64,000 nt of DNA from Prunella strophiata. Lineage: Eukaryota > Chordata > Aves > Passeriformes > Prunellidae. The stretch covers positions 45,255,490 to 45,319,489 of the forward strand of contig JAZBQD010000014.1 of NCBI GenBank assembly GCA_036583965.1, in the 5' to 3' direction. How positions within the stretch are numbered: the stretch's first letter is position 1; every line of letters begins with the position of its first letter. This document shows positions 50,186 through 63,871 of the stretch, in pieces. The notes under the pieces are model-generated. The model did no database searches. It worked only from the letters and a program-made list of their open reading frames with translations, and had not been told where the DNA came from. The translations under genes and the position numbers were made by a program.

Positions 50186-53100
50186 ATGGCTTTCCATTTC
50201 AACAAAAAGATGTTAGTATTGGAGGGTTCCCAGTTATCTGCACCTATCAAGAATCACCTGTACTTCTTCTAAAAAAAAAAAAAAAACAGGGGGAAAACAT
50301 TATTTTTCCCTGAGCAAATAAATTCAAGTCTACTATTAAATGCTCATCATATACCTTTTTTCCCAGATGAACTCACCAGTTTCTTCTCTTTTTCCAGTTG
50401 CAGATTTCTATAAACTATGGATTTAATTACACTTTTTTTACAACCTTACAGTCTTCTAGGAAATTAGGCAGCTTAACAACATCAGCATACCAATGTAGAG
50501 AACAGGAAGAGGGTGCGTTCATAATGGGAGATCTAAATTTGAATATGCTGTTAGATGTCTTAGAGAGACAGGAAAGATGTGAGAGGTTTAAGAACCCATA
50601 ATAATCATAATCTAGTCAATACATTTAGTAGAGCCAAGAGGTAGATTCAGGTCCTGCTAAGCTGTCTATAGGTGTAAAAAATGCTTGTAGTGCTGTCTGA
50701 GGTGCCCTAACAGAACTGAGGCACCCACATGACTCTGCCAGTCATGACAGAGGCTCTGCAGGATTCCCAAATCCCTCTGGCACAGCAGCTGTTGAGTAGG
50801 CAGGGTGCCCTGAGCCATCATGACAGAAGCTAAAGACCTAGAAGCCTGCATGACAGAAGCATTTAGCCACTTGAATCCAACCTCCCTGGCTTATGGGATC
50901 TATCTGTTTGCTAGGGATAGATCTTTAGTGGCCACTGTATTCTGTGGCCTAAACATAGACTTCACTGTAATTTGATTCACTTCTGACAATCTACAGATGC
51001 CACTGTGATGACACAGAGCTCAGATTAACAAGTTTCTCAGACAATGCTAAGCTCTTGTGCCTAAGCAACAACAATTTCTGAGCACTGCTCAGTAACACTG
51101 AAAGGGAGACAGCTGAGGTAGAATTTAATTCTCTAAACAGCCAAGATTATTTCCTTTGGTGACTGCACTTGGCTTACAGTTATGCCTTCTAGAAGCATCT
51201 TGTGTTACCCATGTATCCATTAGAGTATCTGAAAATCCAAAGTTCTTTCAGTTAACATAGGATCCCAAAAATGTGTCTGCTTAGCCAAGTTAATTTTTCT
51301 CCTAGTTTGTGTGTAGATCCCTTATTTCTTCATCTCCCTCTGTGTTTAGTTTGGAAGTCATCCTGACAGAGGTATCTAAACCCATTATATCTTTATAAAA
51401 CATAGAGCTTACAGGGGACGCTATGGCAAATAAAGACCAGGTAAATTTTCAAGTGTACCAAAAATGGCACAAAATTCTTATCTGTGAACAAATGAATTTT
51501 GTCCAAGTAAATGATACCTCAGAAGATTATTCACATCACACTGCATTAATCAGGTGCTCAGAATATTCCCCTGGCAAGGCATGGTGCTCCAATGACATAT
51601 ATATATAGTTCATTGATCACTGGGAGACCTAAAGTTGTTTGGTTTTTTTGTTTTTTGGTTTTTTTTTTTCTTTTTTTTTTCCTGTGGCTCTAACTAGATG
51701 ATGACAACAGTTTGAATCCATCCCTCAATTAATGAAAAAGTATTTTAGCCAACTGTCATGCCAGGGCTCCACTGTGTCACACTGGATTTAGAATAGTTCT
51801 CTAGTGTCAAATGCAGAGTTATTCCTAGTTCTGTGTATGGAAAACAAAGTCAAGGTATTGATATTGTGAGCTGATACCTAAGTAACCATTGCCAAACATA
51901 TAGGAGGAACACCCTGGAGGATCTAGCCACATCATAATGGCTTTGTTTTGGTGATGTGGAAAGATATACAGCTAAAGTAAAACTTTATCTACTATCATTT
52001 GTCTCCTTCAATAATAAACAGCATCACATAAGACCTAAAGTCTATAATGATGCATCTTTCATATTAACTGAGCAATGTTTTCGAATCAGTCATCTGATTT
52101 CCCACTATTGCTACAACTGAGACAAGAGTTAGGGTCTACTTTATATTGAGTAATATATTATTTGGTATCTAGAGTCATATAATAATAACCAATAGGCATA
52201 TATTGGCCATGGTTACTGAAAGACTTTATCATCTGGACTTTTATTTCTATATTTTATTTCTTCTTGCTCTGTTTTATCATTTACTCTATGATAATATGTG
52301 GTTTGTTGAGCTGATAGTGCTACTGATACTTTGCTGCAAAACCACAATAATCAATACAAGTATGTAAGGAGACAACTGAGACTTAGCCTAAATCAGAGAA
52401 TTTTGAGTGCAAAACAAGTACTATATGTGAGGGATAAATTAGTTGAAGTTTTCACGAAAATGCACATAATGGAGTTTTGTACATGAAAGATAATACTGCA
52501 AAGAAAAGTTAAAGTATGCTGGCAACATAGCTATAAGGTAGGCCAGAAGTTACTTGGGGAAAAAAAACAAAAGAGGCCATAAATATACTGAATGATTTTT
52601 TAACTATATTTTTATATGGATCCTCTTCAGTCTGCTTTATATTCAGTTATGGAACTTTGGGAATGTGGGAAGATACATGAAGAAATGTAATGCCATTGAA
52701 ATGGAGCAAGAGCAGAGTTCAAACTCTGATCATGGACTTAAGTAATCACCTTTTGGATTGATTCAGTCACTAATTTCAGTATCAGTCAGTATTGGATGTA
52801 TGTCTAGAAGTACTGAAAAGTCCCTCCTGTAGGCTGTTAAAAAGATTTGGAAACCTAGCAGTCCCACGTGGCAATACAAATTAAACAAAAACAGTTGAAC
52901 AAAAAGAATGATATCATTTCAAAAAGGTGAAACAAAATTTACTACTGGTTAAAATGCACTTGCAGGCACATTTGTGTATTTTGTGGGCTCCTGAGATGGA
53001 GATGCATCTAAGGAATGTATTATGTGGAGAAAATATAAAAGGACAGTTAACTTCTACTCTAGGTATATGCAGAGATATTCTACTGTCTCAAAGACTTGGA

Positions 53101-55831
53101 GCCCAGACCTCTCATTAAACTATAACAGATTTTGGGTTACCAAAGCTGTGTTAGAAATTAGAAATTTCAATGAAGAAGTTTGTTTTTTATTTTATAGTAT
53201 TACTCCCAGAGGGTCTGATTTAAAGGTAAATTGTGTGCACTTCTATATCTATAATATACTCTCCACAGAAACAGTACATGCAATGCATGTTTTGGTATAA
53301 TTTTTAAGGTGTTTATGTGTAGTATACGACATTGTTGTCAAATAATGCCTTGGCATTTGAAAAGAATATTTTTTTATTTGCTAAATGTGACTGAAGGTCT
53401 GTTTGGGAATATAGTCACTCCTTTTCATCCTCTGCAGCAATAAAATTATTGGAGAAAATAAAACACATGGGTTTTCTAATGAAATGAGAATGCTGTGTGA
53501 TCTACATGAGGAAGCAGTATTGAAAATGTATTCTGAATTATCCTATGTAGCACTCATACAGTTGCATAGTTCATCATCAGACTTTATCTGGGAAAGACAG
53601 GAGCTGAAGATATTAAAATTTAAAAGGCACATTTGCAGAGAATATGTAATGAGTTCAAGAAAGATGATTGCAGTCAACTATTGTACAGAACATGTGTAAT
53701 GAAAAAATCAGAACATATTTCAGGAATATATAGAAAGAGTAAAATCTTTATTAATACTCATAAAATCTAAGTGTCAGAAAGCAGCAAAGAAATCAATGAG
53801 ATTAAGCAAAAGTCAAAAGGCAGATGGCAGTGATTTCAAATGCAGATATGGTAGCATAAATAGAAAAATGTACAGATCTTTCAAACAAGCAGAGCAAGTA
53901 AAGCCATTGTATAATGTGAGTAGTTGGCAGTTGTATGTTCACAAGGGTAGGGAAAACAAAACCAAATACTATTCTTTCCACACATAAACTAAATAAGCAC
54001 TTCCTATGTGGATTAATTTTTGGATAAGGTGTAGGAAGAACATGGGAGTTAATTAATAAAAATATATATTTAAATAGAAAACAACAGAATAAATGAACTT
54101 CTAAATTGAGGAGCAAATTTCTATTGTGGATGGAATGTATTCCATTTGATTTTTAGTAAGTCAGTGGAGTTCCATTACCTACACTGGACTCAGGCCCTAA
54201 CATAGAAATAATATGGCTGTATTTAAAAAGCAGCATTTTCATCACCAAGTGATATACAGGACCTGCCATCCTGACAGTACTGGTGTAGATTGTCAGCTGC
54301 CCTTTCCTCTCTTGTAAGTTTATATGCATAATATATATTGCTTGTTTTCAAGGATTTATTTAAAAAAAAATGGTCATGTATCTTGAAAATAATGTGGAAG
54401 CATTAAAAGGAAAAATATTTCCTTTGCATATGGAAAAAGAATATTAAAGAAAAAAATCATTATGAAATGATCAGCATGGTAATGTCAGAAAATCTAAATT
54501 CCTCCTTGTCCAAGATTGGCAGGAATAGTCTAAGTAACATCACCTGTAAGTTTCTGTATCTAATGCAATTCATCAAGCAACTCAGAATTTCCCCACCACA
54601 TAGCAAAGTTTTGACAAATGGAAGAATTTTAGAGGGTGTATGTCAAGATGTGCAAATATAAACGTAATATAAAGAATGATATATTAAAATAGAAAACAGA
54701 AAATTCATCATAAATAAAATGTTACAGACCAATATCAGCAAATAATAAAGGTTTTGACCAGGAAAATATCCCAAGGACTCTGCCTGGTCATAAATACTTC
54801 AACTATTTTCATTTTTGCATGATACTTGATATGGTAGATTGAGTGTCTTGGCTGCATATTTTTCAACAGTAGTAACACAGGCAACCCAAAATACTCATCT
54901 GGAGGACCTGGCAGAGAACATATGCAACCAAAGATGTTATATTTGGACAGGCAAGCTGGGCCTTTCATTTTCCTATGGCTATTTTTGCAAGTGATAGATT
55001 GGGTCAGATCCTGTTCCAAAAGAAATCAAAGGGTAAAAGTCCCTACTGTTTAATAAACAGAAGAGGTTTTCTCATCAGAAGAGCCACAGAGATCAGCACA
55101 AGAGTCCCTTCTGCAGAAACTGTTACTAGACAGGTGCTGTTTCATGCACTGCTGGAAATATTGCACAAAATTCTTCAGTTCATGGTTTTCACCACTAAAG
55201 ACTGTCTATGTCTAAATCACATCAGAGATATCAAGCCAAGAAATGAAGGACTTTGTTTCTTTTTTTGGAAATATACTTTGAAAAATATCCAGATAAAGGG
55301 GTAAATATCACCTTCATCTTTGCTTAGAAAGGACATTGGAAGGTGAAGATCAGCTTGAATTTAATCCAGTATTATACTGGTAGCATTATAAGATATGCTA
55401 CTCATTATATAGTTATAAATGATATCTACTGCTAAGATGTGTAAGCAGTAAATTCACACTTGTAAATCACTCTAGGATCTAAAATTGTAGGACAAAGTTG
55501 TAAAGCAAAATGTCATATTTCACTGGGTTCTGAGCTGAGGAAGAGGGTGGTGAACTCCCCAATATAAGAAACTGAGATATTTGGGGAAAACTTGAACATA
55601 TCACTACTTGGGTTGAATGAAATATGATTCATATACCCAGAAAACAAAAGGCTCCAAAATCTTGGTCCATGGAGAAAATTGTTAGTGGGATGGGATTCTA
55701 TCAGGTCTGAAATGTCTTCTTTCTTTAGCAACAACCTGGCATCAGCTTTCTCTCAGACATTAAAATCAATGGCACAACCTCAGACTTCAGTACATGGACC
55801 ATAGGGGTAAAGCTAGCAGGCTCTCTCCACC

Positions 55832-55852
55832 TTTTTTTTTTTTTTTTTTTTT
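55832..55852 (+). repeat. (T)21 homopolymer
   Basis: An uninterrupted run of 21 T on the plus strand. No retrocopy is recognised on its right that would make it a minus-strand poly(A) tail. Confidence 0.85.
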
Positions 55853-57698
55853 CATTTAAGTTTCATTTGTTACCGGAATATAAATACACTGGCATGTTTT
55901 GGTTCTTTGTTGTTTCTGTTATTCTGTAATCATCTGCATTGACAAACAGACAAAAATTTAGTTTGTGTCAAGTTTTGGCAGGTTTGCTGCTTTTGTACTG
56001 CTGAAGGACAGTGATAAGCCTGACCCTGTATTTCTAGTGACTCTGTCAGCCCCAGGGATTGTCTAACAAAGACTGAAGAATATATATTCAACTATACAGC
56101 AACATACAAGGTTGTGGTAAATGTCAAAAATAATGGAAACTGAAGAGAAACATAATAATCACTTCATTAAGTGTTTCTGTAATGCACAAAGAAATATTCT
56201 GTCCAGTTTTTGTGAGATATAGACAGGATTTTCTTCTTTCTCCTCCATTTTTATCAGTACAACTACCTGATGAGTTTCTGTTTCTTCTGAAAACTGTAAG
56301 CTAAGTAGTACAAAATTATGTTACATGAAACTGGCAGTGGAGCTGATCTTTTTCTCAATGTCTTTGACAGGAAAACTTATTGAGAACTTTAGAAAATTTT
56401 TCTATGAAACAAAGCTACTTCATCAATAAATGGAAAAGGTGCTGCTCAATGGAAATTTATAAAGTACCTTTTCCATTACTATTCCTTAAACTAAGATAAC
56501 ATTTATAAGCATCAGATTAATAATGATTCCTAGAAGTAGGCTTCTGAATAAATTATACCTATTATAACATTGCAGAGAAAATTATTCTGAAATACTCAAT
56601 AAATTATTTAGTGGCAACATTAGACATCGTGGTTCAAGTGATGACTTTTAAATAGCTTTCAATCAGGAAAATTTCCTTTGCAAGAGGATGTGCCATCTTG
56701 CAATTCACACTACTGTGTGACAAGATTTTCAATCCCAAATATTGTCAAGTCAGTCTAATATATCTGTTATATAGAGCAAAGATACACTTTTTTGTTAGAC
56801 AGAAACCATATCAGGTATGCTACTACATATCCCTACTACTTTTTTTTAATTTAAAAGCATACCCATCAATTAGTTTATTATTTAAAATCTGTTAAAAACT
56901 CAAGGCATTTAAGAATTTTGGCAACAGTGTCAGTTTTGATTTTGTCCCAAATGATCATAGAAATGGAATAAACTTTATGTTTATTCTTTCTGTCATTAAC
57001 ATTCATTGAAATTTTGTTCATAAACTCTCTTTGAGAAAATTAGGTTTTGGTTTAGCATCTCTCTAATTGTTTTGATTGCATAAACTACAGAGAGGTCAGG
57101 GGAACAGTGTGTGTAGCTCATCAGTGTGACTACTGTGACAACAGAGGTAGTACCTAGCCACCCTTACCCTCTTTAATTTGCATGAAGCAATTCAATTTAC
57201 ATCAATTAATGACTACTATTAGTGTGCCAAGAATTCTGATTTTTAGGGTTTTCATTCAACTCTTGCTGCTTTTTAAAGGTTCTGTGGAAAAATGTTTTCT
57301 GGGGCTCTTGGGCATGAATAGCACTTTACAGCACTGCTACCTTGTCAATACTGCTTAAAGTACTCAGTATTAGGGAAGGAAGTGAAACAGAAGGACAAGG
57401 AAAACCAGGCCAATACTTCTATCTGCAGAGACATCAGAATTGTGTTTGCCCTTCACTATTAGACAACAGACTACCCCAAAACCCAGGGGAAATATAAGCT
57501 GACAATGAAAATGAAACTCTGATTAATCCCACTTGATGATATAAACAATAACAGAAACTGGTGAGTTTTTTGTTAGTAGCACAGGCATTAGTTAAGTGTG
57601 CACTTCCAGATTACAACCTGCTTGATTTCCTCTGAAGGTCATTGGCTTTGGCATAATCATAACAGTTCCAAATTTAACTATGAACCCTTCCATTTTAA

Positions 57699-57703
57699 AC
57701 CAA
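57699..57703. repeat. Left target-site duplication of ERVL LTR
   Basis: ACCAA, identical to 58810-58814, directly abuts the LTR. The match extends by one more A on the left of each copy. Confidence 0.7.
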
Positions 57704-58809
57704 TATATTGGGTTTGGGCTGCCAGGTTTTGGTAGCAGAGGGGCTACAGGGGTGGCTTCTGTGAGAAGCTACCAGAAGTTTCCTCCATGTCCTGTAGAGC
57801 CAATGTCAAGTGGCTCCAAGACAGATGTGCCACTGGCCAAGGCTGGGCCAATCAGAAATTATGGTAGTACCTCTGTGATAACATATTTATGTAGAAGGAA
57901 AAAAAGTTATTGTGCAGATGTAATTGCAGCCATAGAAGAGCAGGATGAGAACACATGAGAGGAACAAATCTGTAGACACCAAGGTCAACAGAGAATGAGG
58001 GGAAAAAGGTGCTCCAGGCACCAGAGCTGAGATTCCCCTGCAGCCTGTGGTGAAGGCAATGGTGATCCAGGCTGCCCCCTGCAGCCCATGGAGATCCACA
58101 GGGATGCAGAGACCTGCAGCCCCTGAAGGAGACTCCTGCCAGAGCAGGTGGATGCAGGAGAGGAGGCTGTGAATCTGTGGGAGGCCTGTGCTGGAACAGG
58201 CTCCTGGCAGGGACCTGCAGACCCAGGAGGGAGGAGCCCATGCTGCAGCAGGTTGCCCAGTAGTATTTGTCACCCCATGGGGAACCCACATTGGAGCAAC
58301 CCATCCTTGAAGAACTTGCATCCTGTGGAGGAGTGACCCACATTGCAGCAGTTTCTAGAGGACTGCTGCCTGTGGGATGGGCTCATGCTTGGAGAAGTTC
58401 ATGGAGAACTGTCTCTCATGAGTGGGACCCCACACTGGAGCAGGGGAAGGACTCCTCTTCCTGAGCAGAGGCAGAAACAACCTGTGGTGACTGTAAGCTC
58501 CATTCCCTGTCTCCTTGTGCTGCTGGGGCAAAGAGATGGAGCTGGGAAGGAGGAAGGGATGGGGGGAATGTGTTTTGAGGGTCTTATTTTACTTCTCATC
58601 CTGCTCTGATTCCACTCATATTAAATTCAAGTAATATCTCTAATTCTAGCCTGTTTTGCCTGTGACAGTATTTGGTGAGTAAACTCTCCCAGTCCTTATC
58701 TCAACCCATGAACCTTCATTATATTTTCTTCCCCCTCTCCAGTTGCAGAGAGGAGTGATAGAGCAGCTTTGGTGGGTGTCTGGAATCCAGCCAGGGTCAA
58801 CCCACTGTA
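57704..58809 (+). mobile_element. Solo ERVL LTR with 5-bp target-site duplication
   Basis: The element reads through landmarks I recall from bird ERVL LTRs: TTGGGTTTGGGCTGCCAGG, GGGGCTACAGGGGTGGCTTC and GGCCAAGGCTGGGCCAATCA at the 5' side, several imperfect GCAGCCCATGGAG-like and CACACTGGAGCAG-like internal repeats, and CCAGCCAGGGTCAACCCAC at the 3' end. A CCAAT box lies at 57848-57852, a TATA-like TATTTA at 57884-57889 and an ATTAAA poly(A) signal at 58620-58625, giving a plausible U3-R-U5 order. ACCAA at 57699-57703 and 58810-58814 forms a direct repeat of the size expected for ERVL insertion. With these limits the canonical TG...CA ends read TA...TA, so both have decayed. Open frames inside are not genes. 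Confidence 0.9.
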
Positions 58810-58814
58810 ACCAA
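58810..58814. repeat. Right target-site duplication of ERVL LTR
   Basis: ACCAA, identical to 57699-57703, follows the LTR end CACTGTA. Confidence 0.7.
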
Positions 58815-59010
58815 ATTTTCATAAGGTGCTTTTCATGAATGATATAGTGTAATAGAGTATACTAGATTCATGATGTCCCATTATTTCAATTATTTTAGAT
58901 TTTTTTCACTTAATTCCATATATAGAATTCTATATATAGATTTGATTTGCATTAGATATAGACATTTATATTATGCATATAATAACTCATATACAGAAGT
59001 ATATGATTTA

Positions 59011-59073
59011 AGATTTTCATTCTATTCAATATACATATTTTAGGATTTTCATTCTATTCAGTATACATATTTT
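59011..59073 (+). repeat. 31-bp tandem duplication, two copies
   Basis: The units at 59011-59041 and 59042-59073 share GATTTTCATTCTATTCA, then a single A/G difference, then the same TATACATATTTT-like end. The second unit is one base longer. Confidence 0.85.
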
Positions 59074-59153
59074 CTTTAAGAAAGTTTTTTCATTTAATTA
59101 TATTTTGAAAACTTAGAGTTAATGGAATAGCTGTCTAGAAGACTGAGATGAAA

Positions 59154-59226
59154 GGAGGATTAGCTAAGTCATTAGAGCATGGTGCTAATAACCCCAAGGT
59201 CATGGGTTTGATCCCTGTAAGGGCCA
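59154..59226 (+). pseudogene. tRNA-Ile(AAU)-like head of the SINE
   Basis: The region contains TAGCTAAGTCATTAG (box A-like), TGGTG-CTAATAA-CCCCA (anticodon stem-loop with anticodon AAT and one mismatch) and GGTTTGATCCC (box B-like), ending GGGCCA. The D-arm and acceptor stem are degraded: the 5' strand reads GGAGGAT where a functional tRNA-Ile would be expected to read GGCCGGT. It is a SINE head, not a working tRNA gene. Confidence 0.85.
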
Positions 59227-59299
59227 TTCTCTTCAGAGCTGGACTCTATGAACCTTGTGGATCCCTTCCAAGTAAGAATATTTTGTGAAAGTCTGATGA
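59154..59299 (+). mobile_element. tRNA-Ile/CR1 SINE (TguSINE1-like)
   Basis: The left half is a degenerate tRNA-Ile(AAU) sequence carrying RNA polymerase III box A and box B. The right half, from about 59236, resembles the 3' end of CR1: GAGCTGGACTCTATGA, CCTTGTGGATCCCTTCCAAG and an AATATTTTGTGAA tail. This pairing of tRNA-Ile head and CR1 tail is the architecture I know from the passerine SINE TguSINE1, which borrows the CR1 enzymatic machinery through its tail. The copy is about 146 bp and carries many substitutions relative to a functional tRNA. No clear target duplication is seen, as is common for CR1-mobilised elements. It is the best single clue to the host lineage. Confidence 0.85.
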
Positions 59300-62212
59300 T
59301 TATATAGTTGTTACTGCTTGATAGTCCAGATGGTGCTATTAATTAATTAATCAATCTTCTATATAGTACTATGAACATAAGTGCCATTGTATGAAAAATA
59401 ACTTCAATGTGCTGTGGAGTTCATAATAACACACCATGCAAAAGAAACAAAGACAAAGCATGGGGTGCATGGGAAACTGCAGAGAGAGAATAGTGGCAAG
59501 TAATACAGGGGAGATTGCCTAGAATAAATGAGTTCTCCAAAAGGGTTTGAAGGAAGAGATAAAGGTATATGGTCTGCTCTCAGGGCTGCCAGAGACCTCT
59601 TGGGTCAGCTCCCTGCAGACAAATCAAGTTGAAATCACTTTCATAAACCCTCCAAGTTCTATCTTTAAAGCATTTTGGGGGTGAATTGCCCTCAGTACTT
59701 GTGCCTGGAAGACTGGCCCAGAACTATGCTCTGAGAGTTAGAGCCTGTCTTCTCATTCCAACTTCAACTTACTCATAGGGGTTGATAGTCACCTGTTCCC
59801 ATGGCAGTCAGATCTTTTATCTTAAAAAACAGTACTCTCTCACATGCTTGCCACCATGGCATACTCATCTACAGTAATACCTTCCCCTCATGTTTAATTT
59901 TTGCTGGATTAATCTCTTATCCTGAGATTAACGTTCTTCATCTCCTTAAAAAACTCTACATCTGCAGATATTATTTCAGTTAATTTTTCCATAGTATGTT
60001 GACAAAAATGGAACATGATATTAGAAACATGATTTGAAATCTCACCCGGGCCCTTAAAATTGCATTCTGTCAATTCATCTTCTGGAGAAACCTCTCCAGA
60101 TACACTAGAATCACCACTGAGTTTTACTGATCATTTCTCTGTGATAGGAGGTAGCCATTCTGTGATCCTGTCATTAGATAGTACCACTAGTCATTTCACA
60201 GATGAAGTATCTCCTAGAAATATTTTTTTTTTTTGTTATCCAAAGTATTAGGCTGATTCAGCAAGTGGACAAAATCAGCCTACTAAGAATAATGTCAGAT
60301 GCCAGTGATATATAGACCAAAAAAAACCCTCTGAGGTCTGTATATAATTTTACATTATATGCACAATTGCAAGCAGATGGGTGATTCTGTTATCCTCATC
60401 CAAAAGCTTCATCATCTAAAGGTGGTAGGAACCCAGAGTTAAATCCAGAAGAATCATTGTATGTGATTTTCTTTTATCATGATAACATATTGACCTGTTT
60501 TTTCTGACTTGTTGGTGTTGAGATTTTACTGTTTGCTAGAGTCCAGACACTGCTTTTACCAACATGAAAGGGAGTCCTTTCCATTGCAGGACTTCCTTCC
60601 TGTCTTCATTCTCAAGGAAATATTTTCCTCTCTAGGTTCGGCATTCCTTCACTACAAAGCTGTTGTTCCTATTCCTTAAAGAAACAGGCTCTCACATCCT
60701 CTATTCAGCTCAATTCAGTAACCAGTTTACCTCAATGCATCTAATCATCTCTCTCTGATATTGAATCAGGTATTAGGTACTGACATTCTCCTCTGAGTCT
60801 TTAATTTGTTTTGCACTCAAATCCTAATCTCATTGTAGATGCTTTCAGAACTCACAGCTTTGCCACAGTAAAACTCCTATTTGATTTTTACCCTGTTTTT
60901 TCCACTGTTGATTTCTCAGACTTTAAGCCTGTTACCTCAGTCGTCTCTGCTGTCTCACTGGAGGGTAGGAGGTAACTGCTTTTTGCACTCTGTCACACAC
61001 TGAACTGTTCTGTGCTATTCCAGCACAGGATTCCTAGCAGTCTCTTGTAAGCTGTGAACTACAGCCACACTACCCTTACTAAACACAACTAAGTCCCTGG
61101 TCTCACCCTTACAGTGGAAAACAGAGATTGGACACAGAGAGCAATGGAGCATAGAAATCTCATCACAGTTCCATGTCCATTCAGTCAAGCTGTCATTGAC
61201 ATTTTCACCTATAAGAAATAAAGAAATGAAGCAAGATAGATTGGGAGGAGAAATTCTGCATGGCTATAGAAGATGTAACAAAGAGAACACATAAAGATAT
61301 TAAATTTGAGACAATTTGATGATCCCACATATTATTTGGTTATCTAACATTAAAGTAAAATTGTCATAAGAAATAAAATTATATACAGTACTTCTGTTCA
61401 TGACTATCAGTGATGTCTAGTTGGTCACCTTGTTTGGGATGGCATTATATACATATATTTAAGAGCTTCTTACATGTGTAAATATGGAGTTCCTCCATAA
61501 AAAATTTTAACCTTCTAATGAGATCTTGATTTGGACAGAAAATTGCAGGAATTTGTTCCAACCAGCTCACAGTTGTAAGCCTTCTTTATACACCTGCATC
61601 TCTGGTGTGTCAGATCATTTCTCAAACATTAATGAACTAACCGCTTTTAAGGCAGAGTGACTTAACTGCAAAGCCTTCCATAAATCATGTGGGATTATGA
61701 AAAGCTCTCTCAAGTCTTTGATCACAATTCAGACTAAATGGGTCATTTAAAAAGCATTAAAACACCAGTTAATTTAAAGTTTTGATTTTTACCTTCTTAT
61801 TTTGGTTAAGGTCAAACACAGAAACATTGAGTTACTGAAAACGATTTTGATTTATTCACCATTTGATGAAATAAGTTCCTGACATGCTACTACATATCTA
61901 CTGACATGACTGTTCAGTGTTTCCTATTAGAAACAAGCTAGTGATTGCACATATTGTTACTAATTATAAGGATTAACCTATTAACCTATTAGATTTATCT
62001 GTGACTTTGACTGTGCCAGCCAAGGGTTACAGATACATCTTTCAGAGATTTCTAACACCACTCCTGGAGATTTATGAAGTAGAATGAGCTGAATTTCAGC
62101 TTTGCAAGCAGAACAGTACTAAATATTTACTAAAATCCCCCTGGCTTTTTTTAAAAGTTTGAAATGTATATGGAAGAGTATTTCTTTTCCTCAACAAGCA
62201 GTAAGTGTACGT

Positions 62213-62216
<4 letters not shown>
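59300..62216. other. AT-rich non-coding sequence
   Basis: No recognised element. Only short open frames are seen, with nothing supporting a gene. Confidence 0.45.

Positions 62217-62249
<33 letters not shown>
62217..62249. repeat. (AT)n microsatellite
   Basis: An uninterrupted alternating AT run of 33 bp, preceded by shorter TA-rich sequence. Confidence 0.95.
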
Positions 62250-62252
<3 letters not shown>

Positions 62253-63871
62253 TGCACACCTACTTTCATACTACCACCACTCTAGACAGGGGACAAATTC
62301 AATAAGATTTTCCTCTAAGGACTGATCTAAGGAACCTGCTCACTAGAGAATGCCCTAGTCTATTGGTTCTTGATTATTGTTAAGGAAGGAAGTTTATTCT
62401 CCCAGGGGATTTGGGAAGAAGACAAGATGATGCCTCAGGCTGTTGTGCACAGAAATTTGGTCACCTGTTTTTCACTTGTTTATTTTAGATTGTCAGTGGG
62501 AACTTTAGTAAGTATCTTGTGTTTGATCCTTTCTAAGACAAGCAGTGGCCCAGATATTTGCTAACTTCTAAACTTTTTGTGTGTTTTAACATTTGTGAAA
62601 ATATTAGTAATATTTTCCTGGAGAGTTTCCCATGGAAGAGAAAAATTATGGATAGTACAGTTAAAAAACCATAAAAAATTACCTATGAGCTTGGTCATTA
62701 TGTTTGAGAATTTTCCTGGTCTAGCAGCTAGTGACCTGTGTTTTTCATATAAAAGCAGAGGAAATAATGACACTGTGAATATCGTGTCTATGACTGAAGG
62801 TCAGTAAAATCTTTTTTACATCACCTTGTATTTTCTTCCTCTTAGTTTTGAAGTTCATAACTACATTTGGCTATGTACATACAGTCATGTAATTTTATAA
62901 CTTTTTAAGAAATGTTTGCTCTCTCAATAAAGGAAAAATTGTGATATTACTTAAATTTCTTGTTGCTATGAGACAAAAACAGGACTGAACATTTTTATCA
63001 GGATGTTAAAATAGGGTGTTGTGGCATTAAAATGGCTTGTGTATAGTTATGGGGTAGTAATTACCATGTGTGAAAAAACAATTTTACTTTGTAGAAAAAG
63101 TGGTATGGTATGGTATCACATTCTGTTTTCATTTCTCAAGTACATTGTTACAACTAGCTTCCAACTTGAAGTTCAGTAGGAATTTTGTGTACCTCAGAAA
63201 AAATGATGACCTTGCACTGTTCAGCATCAACTTATCAGGATTCAGCTATCCAAATCAACTGGAGATTTCAGTCTGGAGACACATTCAGGAGTTGTCACAC
63301 AAAATATATTGCTATTACAAAAAACTGACATCAGTATGACTTTGTAACTCAAAAATGCATCCACAGTCTGTGAACTTCACACCTGGCAAGGTGCTTTATG
63401 ATCATAATAAAAAAGTAATTGTTCCTAGAAATCACGTATATGCATTTTTATACAGTGTAAAAGTTACTCTCTAAATTTGTAGTTATGTTTTATCATCAAT
63501 ACCTAAACATGAAACAAATTATTATTTTTTATCTCTGTAGGAAGAGAAAACTGTGTTTTTCTCCACTTACTCTTTCCACATGATCATTTTTTTATGTAAG
63601 AGCTGCCACTTTTGAATCAAACTCTGTAATAGAAAGACTTTACATTTGACATAAAATTGCTTTCCCCCTATTTTGCATGCTCTTCTTTATTTTGTTTCGT
63701 GAGAAGAGGAAAAAGCAGGTTAGAATTCAGCTGCCATGAAACAACTTGTTATTGAAACTTTTAAAAGAAGCATCTTTGGATGTTATCAAAACAATACAGG
63801 TAAAATTTTGCATTACAGCAGAGCGTTCTTAACACATTCACAGACAAAATAATTCAGCAATGTTCTAGAGT
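62250..63871. other. AT-rich non-coding sequence
   Basis: Nothing recognised. The open frames at 62577-62807 and 63070-63339 lack splice or family support. Confidence 0.45.

Larger units (their letters stand above)
48601..57698. other. AT-rich non-coding sequence
   Basis: No recognised mobile element in about 9 kb. Low-complexity tracts include mixed trinucleotide repeats (about 50118-50185), an A-run (about 50272-50286), a T-rich tract (about 51640-51682) and (T)21 at 55832-55852. A GC-richer stretch at 50650-50880 is unassigned. Confidence 0.4.

Noticed and set aside
57852..58343. Minus-strand open frames of 144 and 163 codons
   Set aside because: Both lie antisense inside the ERVL LTR and reflect its GC-rich internal repeats.
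59154..59226. Functional tRNA-Ile gene
   Set aside because: Acceptor and D-arm pairing is degraded and the sequence is fused to a CR1-type tail, so it is a SINE head.
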